A DNA stretch of 64,000 nucleotides from assembly GCF_900626285.1 (NCBI RefSeq), contig NZ_LR131147.1:2239704-2303703 (forward strand), read 5' to 3'. The translations under genes were made by a program, and so were the position numbers. The DNA comes from Intestinimonas massiliensis (ex Afouda et al. 2020) (GTDB lineage Bacteria; Bacillota; Clostridia; Oscillospirales; Oscillospiraceae). The notes under the pieces were generated by a model. That model was not told the DNA's origin. It did no database searches and saw nothing but the letters and a program-made list of their open reading frames with translations. This document shows, one piece after another, positions 48,587-56,768 of this stretch. Numbering within the stretch: position 1 is the stretch's first letter; each line of letters opens with the position of its first letter.

Positions 48587-49754
48587 ACTGGGCAGAGCCC
48601 TGGCCCGGCCTGTGGCGGGTCTGGTTTTTGACGAGAACAGGAAGGAAGCCGTTCGTCGGCGGGCGTGCTCCGCCGGTGGACGAAGGGTCCGCCGGGCGCT
48701 GGTGGCCCTGGCCCTGTGCGCCGCCCTGGCGGTGACGGCGGTGGCGGCGGGGCCGTCGGTGTGGAGCGCCCTGGCTGAGCACCTGGGGCCTTTCGGGGCA
48801 TGGCTCACTCCCCTCACCGGCAGCAGCACCAGCGCCGGGGTAGAGCTGGAGGTGGTGGGGGTGCTGTCTGACGGAACGACGGCCCGATTCTACCTCACCG
48901 CCCACGACACAGTGGGCGGGCGGCTGGACAGGCATACCTCGGTAAAGTTTGACCTGGAGGGGGCGGTCAGCTGGGGCGGGTCGGCGGTGGCCTTTGACGG
49001 GGAGAGCGACACCCTGCTGCTGGAGCTGGAGGCCATAAACCTGACGGGGGAGGATCTCGTCCTGTCCGGCGGCACCCTCACCCCAAATTCCTATCAGGTC
49101 TCTGTGGAGCCGGAACTGGCGGACGGGCTGGAGGTCTCCCAAACCTATGAGGAATTGCCCGGCTTTTCCACCAGCATGGGCTTTGATGGGGAAAACAACT
49201 TCCACCTGCGGATAAAACTGGCTGAGGGATATGGTCTTTCCGCCCGCTCCGCCGCCTTTGTGACCTTCTCCGACGGCTCCGCCTGGTCCAACCAGGCGGA
49301 GCAGGTGTCTTACCTGTCCGACGGTCAGGACCTGCGGCTGGCGGGGATCACCCGGGAGAACTGGGACCGGGTGGAAAAAATCTGGCTGGTTACCGGCTAT
49401 ACCGGTCCTCTGGAGCCTATCCGGGGGGAGTGGACCCTCACCCTGGACCCGGTCGCCGCGGAGATACGGAGTACCGGGGAGGGCTTTTCCCTAAAACACG
49501 CCGGTGTGACCGTGACCCAGGTGCAGCTATCCCCCCTGGGGGCGGTGGTCACCTATACAGGGGAGGAGGATGCGCTTACCGCCGAAGCGCTCCGGGTGGA
49601 GACGGCGGCGGGGAAGGTCCCCGCCTGGGGGTCCTTCTCCGGCTGGAACTGGGGTGGGGAGGGGACGGCTATCTGGCGTTATGAGACCCCGATGGAGCCG
49701 GAGGACGTCGTTACCGTCACCCTCCTGGGAGAGACCATCCCCCTTACCCGTTGA
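48579..49754 (+). CDS. Membrane anti-sigma factor-like protein, module 2
   Basis: A 391-residue protein with a short Arg-rich cytoplasmic part (to about residue 40), one transmembrane helix (about 45-62; ALCAALAVTAVAAGPSV) and a large extracytoplasmic beta-rich domain ending YETPMEPEDVVTVTLLGE. After the helix, WSALAEHLGPF is shared with the other modules; beyond that identity is low. Its start ATG overlaps the sigma stop. A sigma-A-like promoter for the HEAT-repeat gene overlaps its stop codon, so the module and the next gene are separately transcribed. Confidence 0.85.
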   Translation: MTELGRALARPVAGLVFDENRKEAVRRRACSAGGRRVRRALVALALCAALAVTAVAAGPSVWSALAEHLGPFGAWLTPLTGSSTSAGVELEVVGVLSDGTTARFYLTAHDTVGGRLDRHTSVKFDLEGAVSWGGSAVAFDGESDTLLLELEAINLTGEDLVLSGGTLTPNSYQVSVEPELADGLEVSQTYEELPGFSTSMGFDGENNFHLRIKLAEGYGLSARSAAFVTFSDGSAWSNQAEQVSYLSDGQDLRLAGITRENWDRVEKIWLVTGYTGPLEPIRGEWTLTLDPVAAEIRSTGEGFSLKHAGVTVTQVQLSPLGAVVTYTGEEDALTAEALRVETAAGKVPAWGSFSGWNWGGEGTAIWRYETPMEPEDVVTVTLLGETIPLTR

Positions 49755-49778
49755 CCTTCCGGCGCCCTGTGGTATCAT
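49751..49778 (+). promoter_or_regulatory. Promoter of the HEAT-repeat gene
   Basis: TTGACC (49751-49756), 16-bp spacer, TATCAT (49773-49778). The -35 box overlaps the stop codon of the module 2 anti-sigma gene. Confidence 0.6.
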
Positions 49779-49794
49779 AGGAGCAGAAGGGCAG

Positions 49795-51333
49795 GTGACA
49801 GCTTTGCTGTTCCATCGGAAGGAGAAAACCTACGGAGACTATCTGGCGGAGTATATCGGACATGTGGAGGCAGGGGAGCTGGCCTTCGTGCCCTGGGTGT
49901 ACTGCGCCCTGGCCCGGGGCACAGACAAGCAGAAGGAGGCCGCCGCCCGCACGCTGGCCCAGGTGCTGGCGGGACTGAGCTCCGACGGCCTGGTGGCCAT
50001 GGACCTGCGGATGCGGGAGACCACCTCCATGGAGTGGAGCATCGACTGGCGCGCCCTGCACTTGGAGGACTTTTTTGCTAAAAATCTGTCTCCCGAGGCC
50101 TGCCGGGCGGTGCTGGTGTTCTCCACCTTTCACCCCAACGGCTACATCCGGGAACAGGCGGTGGCCGCCCTGGGGACCGACCCCCGGGCCCTGCCCGCCG
50201 TGCTGCTGCGGTGCAACGACTGGGTGGCCCAGGTGCGGCAGGCGGCTCTGGAGAGCCTGACACACCTGCTGGATCTCGCCGGTGTGGTGGAGATCGCCGC
50301 TTCCCTGCCCGTTCTGGAAAAGCTGCGGCGGAGCGGGCGGTGCCGACTGGACGATATATTGCCCCTCTTTGTCCGGGCCTTTCAGCGGGACCCCAATCTG
50401 CTCCCGCTGGGGCTGGAGAGCGGGGACGTGCGGGCCCGGCGGCTGTGCATCTCGCTGCTGCCAGACCTGGAAAATGTGGATATCCACGCTCTGACCGAGC
50501 GGGTGAAGCATGAGCCCGACCCCTTCCTGCGCAAGCTGCTCTATCAGACCCTGCTGGACCTGGGGGCGGACGGGATGGACCTGAGCCGCCGCTTTCTATC
50601 TGATAAATACCCGCCCAACCGGGTGCTGGCCCTGGAGTACCTGGCGGAGCACGGGGCGGAGGACCTGTTCCGGCAGGCCGTGGCCCTGCTGATGGACAAG
50701 AGCGGCCGGGTGCGGGCGGCAGCCCGTGAGGTGGTGGTTCAGGCTGACAAGGAATTCAACTTGCACCGGTTCTATCTGGACCGTCTGTCCCTCCGGCCTG
50801 CCGTGGCCATTCTGGGCCTGGGGGAGACGGGAAACCGGGAGGATTGCCAGGTAATTGGGAACTTTTTGGCCCATCCGCAGCCCGCTGCGGTGCGGGCGGC
50901 CATGACCGCTCTCATGGGGCTGGACCCGGAGAGCTGGACCGGCGCCGTCACCGAACAGCTGGCCACCGACCAGCCGGGGGTGGTCAAGACGGCGGCCCTG
51001 CTGCTGGGCAAACACCGGGGCTTCGACCAGGACCGGGTGTTTGCCATTTTGCAGGCCTCCCGGGTGGAAAACACCAGGCTGAAGTGCGCTGTCCTATTGT
51101 TCCGCACCGGAAAGTGGGATCGGCTGACCTATGCCCTGGCGCTGCTGGGGGGCGGGTACGAAAAGCTGGACCAGGCCTGCCGCCTGGAGCTGATGGCCTG
51201 GATCCACGCCTATAACCGCAGCTATGCCGCCCTGGGGGAGGGGCAGCGGCGGCGCATTCTGGCTCTGCTGGACGAGAAAGAGGCGCATCTGCACCCCGCC
51301 GTGGTGAATCAGCTCCGGTTTCTGAGCAAGTAA
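49795..51333 (+). CDS. HEAT-repeat protein between sigma modules 2 and 3
   Basis: A 512-residue soluble protein built almost entirely of helical repeats of the HEAT/PBS-lyase kind, visible as REQAVAALGTDPRALPAVLL near 118, QVRQAALESLTHLLDLAG near 145, SGRVRAAAREVVVQADKEF near 300 and VRAAMTALMGLDPESWTGAV near 365. No catalytic motif, signal peptide or membrane helix is seen. The likely start is a GTG at 49795 (AAGGG upstream); a TTG at 49804 behind AGGTGA is equally plausible. It is probably a scaffold or adaptor; a link to the sigma systems rests only on position. Confidence 0.85.
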   Translation: MTALLFHRKEKTYGDYLAEYIGHVEAGELAFVPWVYCALARGTDKQKEAAARTLAQVLAGLSSDGLVAMDLRMRETTSMEWSIDWRALHLEDFFAKNLSPEACRAVLVFSTFHPNGYIREQAVAALGTDPRALPAVLLRCNDWVAQVRQAALESLTHLLDLAGVVEIAASLPVLEKLRRSGRCRLDDILPLFVRAFQRDPNLLPLGLESGDVRARRLCISLLPDLENVDIHALTERVKHEPDPFLRKLLYQTLLDLGADGMDLSRRFLSDKYPPNRVLALEYLAEHGAEDLFRQAVALLMDKSGRVRAAAREVVVQADKEFNLHRFYLDRLSLRPAVAILGLGETGNREDCQVIGNFLAHPQPAAVRAAMTALMGLDPESWTGAVTEQLATDQPGVVKTAALLLGKHRGFDQDRVFAILQASRVENTRLKCAVLLFRTGKWDRLTYALALLGGGYEKLDQACRLELMAWIHAYNRSYAALGEGQRRRILALLDEKEAHLHPAVVNQLRFLSK

Positions 51334-51367
51334 AAAATTCCGCCGGGACCCGGCGGAATTTTTTTGT
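51332..51367 (+). terminator. Terminator after the HEAT-repeat gene
   Basis: Stem AAATTCCGCCGGG paired with CCCGGCGGAATTT around AC, followed by TTTT. Confidence 0.85.
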
Positions 51368-51374
51368 TCCCGGC

Positions 51375-51402
51375 GAAACAAAACGGCCTGTCCTGTGGTG
51401 TA
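51375..51402 (+). promoter_or_regulatory. ECF-type promoter of module 3
   Basis: GAAAC (51375-51379), 17-bp spacer, GGTGTA (51397-51402). Spacing and boxes match the module 1 promoter. Confidence 0.5.
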
Positions 51403-51427
51403 ATAGACAGAGAAAGGAGGGAGGACC

Positions 51428-51913
51428 ATGGCCTATACCAGGCAAGAGCTGGAGGAGCTGGTGAACCGCCACGCCCCGGCGGTGTACCGCCTGGCTTATG
51501 CCCGGACGGGCAGCCGGGAGGACGCGGAGGACGTGATGCAGGAGGTCTTTCTCCGCCTGCTTCGCCGGTCGCCGGAGCTGAACGGGGAGGACCACCTGCG
51601 GGCCTGGCTGCTCCACGCGGCGGCCAACTGCGCCAACAGCCTGCACCGCCGCCCCTGGCGGCGGCATGAACTGCCCCTGGAGGAGGACACCGCCCAGGCT
51701 GCCCCGCCGGAGCACGACGAGGTCTTGACGGCGGTGTTGGCCCTGCCGGAGAAGTACCGGGTGCCGGTATGCCTCCACTACTGCGAGGGCTACACCACGG
51801 CGGAGGTGGCGGCCATTTTGGGAAAGAAGGAGGCCACCGTCCGCACCTGGCTCTTCCGGGCCAGAGGACTGCTGCGGGACATGCTGACAGAGGAGGGAAC
51901 TTATGAGCTTTAA
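51428..51913 (+). CDS. ECF RNA polymerase sigma factor, module 3
   Basis: A 161-residue ECF sigma factor. Region 2 (PAVYRLAYARTGSREDAEDV, MQEVFLRLLRR) and region 4 (LPEKYRVPVCLHYCEGYTTA; HTH VAAILGKKEATVRTWLFRAR) are intact. It shares long blocks with the module 1 sigma, including YRLA-ARTGSR-DAEDVMQEVF and AANCAN, which marks a recent duplication. The ATG follows AAAGGAGGGAGG. The anti-sigma start lies within its last codons (11-bp overlap). Confidence 0.93.
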   Translation: MAYTRQELEELVNRHAPAVYRLAYARTGSREDAEDVMQEVFLRLLRRSPELNGEDHLRAWLLHAAANCANSLHRRPWRRHELPLEEDTAQAAPPEHDEVLTAVLALPEKYRVPVCLHYCEGYTTAEVAAILGKKEATVRTWLFRARGLLRDMLTEEGTYEL

Positions 51914-53156
51914 CGGAACAGACATCCGCCGGGCGCTGGAGGCGGCGGGCCCCACCCCGGCCCAGCTGAAGGACCTCACCGATAAACTGGAGGCGGCCCA
52001 GGCTGCTCCCACCCGCCGTCGTGCGGGCCGCCGGGCGGTCATAGCCCTGGCCCTGTGCGCCGCCCTGGCGGTGACGGCCGTGGCGGCGGGGCCGTCGGTG
52101 TGGAGCGCCCTGGCTGAGCACCTGGGGCCCTACGCCCCCTTTGCCCGGGAGATGGAGGGCACCGCCAGCGATCAGGGCATCCGGCTGGAGCTGGTGAGTG
52201 CCGTCAGCGACGGCTATACCGCCCGGATCTTCTACACCCTCACCGACGAGGCGGGGGACCGCCTCAACGCCGACCACACCAAGGTGACGGCCCAGCTGGA
52301 GGGGAGCGATCTGGGGGTTGTCCTGCTGGGCAGCAGCATTGTCTCCTATGATGCCGACAGCGGCACCCTGCTGATGGAGGCCGGCGTGGAGGGAGTGCAT
52401 ACCAGCCAGCCCCTGGAGCTGGTGATGGAAAAGATCGACCCGGCCTCCTACATGCTCTGGGACAGCCGCTTTCCGGCGGCGGTGCCGGAAGAGCCCCTGG
52501 AGACCGAGACTACGGAGGATGGGGACGTGGTGCTGAAGGCGGGCCAGAACCCTCAGACCAGCCCGGACACCGATGTGGTACAGATATCCTCCGTGGGCTT
52601 TGACGGGGAAGGCAACTTCCACATCCGCCTGGAGCTGGCGGAGGGCATCGACGGCACACTGGTGGCCAGGCCCTGCAACGCCGCCGGGGAGCCCCTGGGG
52701 ACTGCCAGTGCGGTCCCCGTGGAGGGGGGCGTGGACTGCCTGGTGGAGGGATTTGCCCCGTCGGACGGGGCGGATCTGGCGTATATCCAGGTGTCCGGTC
52801 CCTACCGGGGCCCGGAACCTGTCATTGAGGGGGAGTGGACCCTGCCGGTGGAGCTGGAGGCGGCGGAGCAGAAGGTGATTCAGGTGGGCCGCACCCTGGA
52901 GGACGGGGTGTATGTGGACCGTGTGGAGATCTCCGGCATGAACATCGCCGTTTTTTTCCGCAGCGAGGACGTGGACTGGTTCACCCTCTGGGCCACCGAC
53001 AGTACAGGGGAGACCTTCGGCGTGCCCCTGAAATACATGAACCGGGGCGTCGATCCGAAAAATTTGAGCTGCGGCCTGTGGAGCTTTGAGACCCCCATGG
53101 ATCTGGAGGATATTTCCTCCGTCACCTTCCTGGGGGAGACTTTCCCACTGACATAG
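51903..53156 (+). CDS. Membrane anti-sigma factor-like protein, module 3
   Basis: A 417-residue protein with a cytoplasmic N-terminal segment of about 49 residues (IRRALEAAGPTPAQLKDLTD), one transmembrane helix (about 50-67; ALCAALAVTAVAAGPSV) and an extracytoplasmic beta-rich domain ending FETPMDLEDISSVTFLGETF. Over its external domain it resembles the module 1 protein (LVSAVSDGYTARIFYTLTDE against LLEAVTDGYSARVYYTLTDL) more than the module 2 protein, in line with the sigma relationships. A terminator follows. Confidence 0.85.
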   Translation: MSFNGTDIRRALEAAGPTPAQLKDLTDKLEAAQAAPTRRRAGRRAVIALALCAALAVTAVAAGPSVWSALAEHLGPYAPFAREMEGTASDQGIRLELVSAVSDGYTARIFYTLTDEAGDRLNADHTKVTAQLEGSDLGVVLLGSSIVSYDADSGTLLMEAGVEGVHTSQPLELVMEKIDPASYMLWDSRFPAAVPEEPLETETTEDGDVVLKAGQNPQTSPDTDVVQISSVGFDGEGNFHIRLELAEGIDGTLVARPCNAAGEPLGTASAVPVEGGVDCLVEGFAPSDGADLAYIQVSGPYRGPEPVIEGEWTLPVELEAAEQKVIQVGRTLEDGVYVDRVEISGMNIAVFFRSEDVDWFTLWATDSTGETFGVPLKYMNRGVDPKNLSCGLWSFETPMDLEDISSVTFLGETFPLT

Positions 53157-53196
53157 TGGAAACCCCCGGGCGGCCATTTGGCCGCCCGGGGGTTTG
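53157..53196. terminator. Bidirectional terminator between module 3 and mocA
   Basis: Stem AACCCCCGGGCGGCC paired with GGCCGCCCGGGGGTT around ATTT (53160-53194), between convergent genes. Confidence 0.85.
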
Positions 53197-53197
53197 T

Positions 53198-53758
53198 TCA
53201 TGCCAGATCGTCCGGTTTATCCACATCGGACAGCTCTTTTGGGGAAAACGCCTCTACCAAAATCAGCCGGTCCGGGTGGCGGCGGATCACCGCCCCGCCT
53301 CCCACGTCGCCTGCGAGGGCGGCCAGCTCCCCGAACAGATCCCGGGGGAAGATCACCGGATTGCCCCGCCGTCCCGCCCAGGACAGGGCGCAAATGGCGG
53401 TTTTTGATTGCTGAAAGGAATCTATTATCCTGATAATACTTTTAGTGGTCAGATAAGGCTGGTCGCACACCGAAAACAGCACCCCATCCAGGTCGTCCAT
53501 GGCGGACAGGCCCAGCCGGACGGAGGCGGAAATCCCCTCTGCGGCGTGGTCGTTGCGCAGGGGGAGAAAGCCGGAGTTTTCCCCAGCCGCCAGGATCTCG
53601 GGGTAGGGGGAGCACACCGCCAGCCGGTGCAGCCCCGCTTCCGCCAGGGTGTCCATGGCCCGACGATAGAGGGGGACGCCCTCTACTTCCGCCAGCAGCT
53701 TGTTGGAGCCGAACCGCTTTCCCTGGCCGGAGGCCAGCAGGACCCCGCCGAGCCTCAA
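53198..53758 (-). CDS. mocA: MocA/YgfJ-type molybdenum cofactor nucleotidyltransferase
   Basis: Converts molybdopterin-Mo to the dinucleotide form (MCD in the characterised family member) needed by xanthine dehydrogenase-type enzymes. The 186-residue protein has the nucleotide-binding start GGVLLASGQGKRFGSNKLLA at residues 4-23, SVCDQPYLTTKSI near 97 with the metal-binding Asp, and GRRGNPVIFP near 128, matching family length and motifs. The start is a TTG at 53758 that overlaps the hydantoinase stop (TTGA), so it depends on upstream translation. It is the last gene of the minus-strand purine operon. Confidence 0.9.
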   Translation of the reverse strand: MRLGGVLLASGQGKRFGSNKLLAEVEGVPLYRRAMDTLAEAGLHRLAVCSPYPEILAAGENSGFLPLRNDHAAEGISASVRLGLSAMDDLDGVLFSVCDQPYLTTKSIIRIIDSFQQSKTAICALSWAGRRGNPVIFPRDLFGELAALAGDVGGGAVIRRHPDRLILVEAFSPKELSDVDKPDDLA

Positions 53759-55137
53759 CGCCAGAACTGGCTGGGTCCGCGGTGGACGTACCGGCCCAGA
53801 CCCTCGGCCACCACCTTGCCGCCCTCCACGGCCACCTGGCCGTCCAGCAGCACGGTGTCGGTGCGGCCCGCCATCTCCATCCCCTCGTAGGGGGTGTAAT
53901 CCACCCGCTGGTACTGCTGGTCAGCAGTAATACGCCAGGTATGATTGGGATCAAAGATTACGATGTCGGCATCGCTGCCCACCTGCAAAGCGCCCTTCTG
54001 GGGGAACATGCCGAAGAGCTGGGCGGGGTGCTGGGCCAGGGCCAGCATCATCTGATGGGGGGTGATGCGGCCGGATTGGACGCCGTAGGTGTACATCAGG
54101 GCGGGCCGGTGCTCGGTGCCCGGAATACCGCCGGGAATGGCGGAGAAGTCGTCCTTCCCCAGCTCCTTGGTGGGGTGGAAGTTGAAGGAACAGTGGTCGG
54201 TGCCGATGGTGTCGATCTCGCCGTTCTCCAGAGCCTCCCACAGGGCGTCCACGTCGGACTGGGGCCGCAGGGGAGGGGCGCAGACGTACTTGGCCCCCTC
54301 GAAGCCGGGGAGCCGGTACTTTTCCTCGGTCATGGTCAGGTACTGGGGACAGGACTCCAGGTACACCTTCTGGCCCCGATCCCTGGCCCGCCGGGCGGCC
54401 TCCAGGCCCCGCCGGGTGGACAGGTGGACCACATTCACCGGGTACCCCGCCTGCTCCGCCAGAGCCAGCCAGCGGGTGACCGCCTCCGCCTCCATGACGG
54501 CGGTGTGGGACAGGGGGTGGCTGGCGGGGGTCAGCTTTCCGGCAGCCTTCAGCTCGGCGATGGCGGCGTCGATCAGGTCGCCGTTCTCACAGTGGCAGCC
54601 CACGATGCCCCCCTCTTTGCCCACCGCCTTGATGACCTGATAGGCCACGGCGTCGGACACCCGGATATTGGCGTAGGCCAGATATACCTTGTAGGAGGTG
54701 ACCCCCTGCTCGGTCATCCGGGGGATCTCCTCCAGAATCCTGGGGTCCCAGTCCTTGATGGTCATGTGGAAGCCGTAGTGACAGGAGGCGTGGCCGTCGG
54801 CCCGACTGTGCCACTCCTCCAGAGCGGACTGGAGGGAGGCCCCCCGGGCCGTCTCGGCGAAGTCCAGCACGCAGGTGGTGCCCCCGGCCAGGGCGGCTCT
54901 GGTGCCGCTCTCCCAGTTGTCGGCGGTCTCCCGGATGGTGCCCTTGTTCATCTCAAAGTGGGTGTGGGTGTCGATAAAGCCGGGAAAGACCAGCTTGCCC
55001 CCGGCGTCGATCACCTGGCTGTCCCCTGCGGGCAGGTTGGAGCCGATCTCCGCGATTTTCTCCCCATCCACCCGCAGGTCGGCCTTTACCGGCCCCTCCG
55101 GGCAGAGCAGAGTGCCGTTTCGAATAAGGATAGACAT
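53755..55137 (-). CDS. hydA: Dihydropyrimidinase / hydantoinase family amidohydrolase
   Basis: Zinc-dependent cyclic amidase that opens hydantoin- or dihydropyrimidine-type rings. The 460-residue protein has the metal motif DTHTHFEMN with H58 and H60, the carboxylated Lys150 in TSYKVYLAYANI, H181 (GCHCENGD), H near 237 (VVHLSTRRG) and the Asp of TIGTDHCSFN near 313. Its closest functional analogues are the hydantoinases in gut purine-degradation clusters such as the ygeW-hyuA region. It lies between a small membrane-protein gene and mocA, in an operon with two PLP enzymes. Allantoin or a pyrimidine could also be the substrate. Confidence 0.92.
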   Translation of the reverse strand: MSILIRNGTLLCPEGPVKADLRVDGEKIAEIGSNLPAGDSQVIDAGGKLVFPGFIDTHTHFEMNKGTIRETADNWESGTRAALAGGTTCVLDFAETARGASLQSALEEWHSRADGHASCHYGFHMTIKDWDPRILEEIPRMTEQGVTSYKVYLAYANIRVSDAVAYQVIKAVGKEGGIVGCHCENGDLIDAAIAELKAAGKLTPASHPLSHTAVMEAEAVTRWLALAEQAGYPVNVVHLSTRRGLEAARRARDRGQKVYLESCPQYLTMTEEKYRLPGFEGAKYVCAPPLRPQSDVDALWEALENGEIDTIGTDHCSFNFHPTKELGKDDFSAIPGGIPGTEHRPALMYTYGVQSGRITPHQMMLALAQHPAQLFGMFPQKGALQVGSDADIVIFDPNHTWRITADQQYQRVDYTPYEGMEMAGRTDTVLLDGQVAVEGGKVVAEGLGRYVHRGPSQFWR

Positions 55138-55158
55138 AGAAACTGCCTCCTTCTCAAC

Positions 55159-55497
55159 TCAAAGCCGGACCAGGATCACCGGCACCGCCAGCTTGATGGC
55201 GCCCACCACCACGGTCATGAAGAACAGCAGCAGCAGGGCCTTGCCCCGGCTCTCAAAGGCGTCCTCCCACCGGTCCAGCATCCGGGTAAAATTGGCCACC
55301 CGCTGCTGCCGGCCGATCAGGTCGGCGATGCTCTTGATGGTGGAGAACACGGTGTAGGCCATCCACAGGGGCAGGGCGGCGATGGCGATGGACCCCATGC
55401 CGGTGGTGGTGATGTAGAAGACGACGGTGGTGACAAAACTGGCCAGCGTAAAGAGCATGTAGAACCAGACGCCCACCTTGGCGGCACGCACGTTCAT
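55159..55497 (-). CDS. Small membrane protein in the hydantoinase operon
   Basis: A 112-residue protein with three hydrophobic helices (about 9-31, 35-52 and 88-110) and a basic cytoplasmic stretch between helices two and three (IGRQQRVANFTRMLDRWEDA). I do not recognise the family. It starts five bases after the threonine-synthase-like gene and ends 21 bp before the hydantoinase start, so it is clearly in the operon. It could be a transporter helper or an unrelated passenger. Confidence 0.75.
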   Translation of the reverse strand: MNVRAAKVGVWFYMLFTLASFVTTVVFYITTTGMGSIAIAALPLWMAYTVFSTIKSIADLIGRQQRVANFTRMLDRWEDAFESRGKALLLLFFMTVVVGAIKLAVPVILVRL

Positions 55498-55502
55498 AGT
55501 CG

Positions 55503-56753
55503 TTAATTCCTTTCCCTCGGTGTGATATGGTTTTCCGCAAAGGCGGCCAGCAGGGCGTCCATGTCCGGTTTCACCAGCATGGGCTCCCCGGCTGCCCGGA
55601 TGCCGTTGGCCACGTCCTTCAGACCGTTGCCAGTGACGATGCTCACCACCGTGCTGTCCGGGGAGATGAGGCCCAGCTCCAGGGCCTTTTTCACACCGGC
55701 GGTGCCGGTGACCCCGGCGGGCTCCCCGAACACCCCCTGGGTGCGGCCCAGCAGGCGCATGGCGGCCAGAATCTCCTCATCGGACACGTTTACCGCCACG
55801 CCGTTGGATTCCCGGATGGCGTTGAGGGCCTTGTCCGGGTTCCGGGGCACGCCCACGGCGATGGAATCGGCCAGGGTGTTCTCCTCCATGGGCTCCCAGG
55901 GTTTGCCCGTCTGGATGGCACGGTTCAGGGGGCAGCAGCCCTCCGCCTGGACGGCAATGAGCCGGGGCAGCCTGTCGATGAAGCCGGCGGCGTACAGGTC
56001 CTTCAGACCCTTCCAGGCTCCGGCGATGGTGCAGCCGTCTCCCACCGACAGGGCGACAAAGTCGGGCACCTGCCAGTTCAGCTGCTCCATAATCTCCAGG
56101 GTCACCGTCTTTTTGCCCTCCGACAGGTAGGGGTTGATGGCGGCGTTGCGGTTGTACCAGCCCCAGCGGTCAATGGCGGCCTTGGACAGCTCGAAGGTGT
56201 CCTCATAGGACCCGTCCACGCTGATGACGGTGGCCCCGAAGATCCGCAGCTGGGCCACCTTGCCCTTGGGGGCCCGGCTGGGCACGAAGATATAGGTCTC
56301 AAATCCAGCGGCGGCGGCGTTGCCCGCCAGGGAGGAGGCGGCGTTGCCGGTGGAGGAGCAGGCGATGGTGTGGGCCCCGGCCTCCCCGGCCTTGGCCACC
56401 GCCATGGAAGAGGCCCGGTCCTTCAGGGAGGCGGTGGGGTTGAGGCCGTCGTCCTTCACGTACAGCTTCTTGAGCCCCAGCTCCTTTGCCAGCCGGTCGG
56501 CCTGGTACAGGGGGGACCAGCCCACCCGCAGGGGCGGCGGGGGAGTGGTGTCCTCCACTGGCAGGAAGGGCCGGTACCGCCACATGGAGCGGTCATCGCT
56601 CCGGGCCAGATCCTTGGGAGAGAAGTCCCGCCGGATGGCGGCGTAGTCGTATTGGATGTCCAGGATGCCCCCGCAGGTGCAGGTGGTGAGATCGGGGGCG
56701 GCCGCATACTCCTTGCCGCATTTGACGCACTTGGCGCCCAGGACGTATTTCAT
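55503..56753 (-). CDS. Threonine synthase-like PLP enzyme with zinc ribbon
   Basis: Fold-type II PLP protein of 416 residues. An N-terminal zinc ribbon (C9, C12, C25, C27) precedes the catalytic domain; the Schiff-base Lys is K111 in NPTASLKDRASS, and the phosphate cup is SSTGNAASSLAGNA near 133. It would normally be called ThrC. Its place between a hydantoinase and another PLP enzyme, with no homoserine pathway gene nearby, suggests a beta- or gamma-elimination or replacement in ring-fragment catabolism. Canonical threonine synthesis is the alternative and cannot be excluded. Confidence 0.85.
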   Translation of the reverse strand: MKYVLGAKCVKCGKEYAAAPDLTTCTCGGILDIQYDYAAIRRDFSPKDLARSDDRSMWRYRPFLPVEDTTPPPPLRVGWSPLYQADRLAKELGLKKLYVKDDGLNPTASLKDRASSMAVAKAGEAGAHTIACSSTGNAASSLAGNAAAAGFETYIFVPSRAPKGKVAQLRIFGATVISVDGSYEDTFELSKAAIDRWGWYNRNAAINPYLSEGKKTVTLEIMEQLNWQVPDFVALSVGDGCTIAGAWKGLKDLYAAGFIDRLPRLIAVQAEGCCPLNRAIQTGKPWEPMEENTLADSIAVGVPRNPDKALNAIRESNGVAVNVSDEEILAAMRLLGRTQGVFGEPAGVTGTAGVKKALELGLISPDSTVVSIVTGNGLKDVANGIRAAGEPMLVKPDMDALLAAFAENHITPRERN

Positions 56754-56768
56754 GGAAAAGCCTCCTTT

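Noticed and set aside
55503..56753. Naming the PLP gene thrC outright
   Set aside because: The sequence fits threonine synthase, but the operon context with hydantoinase and xanthine dehydrogenase makes another activity plausible; no symbol was assigned.
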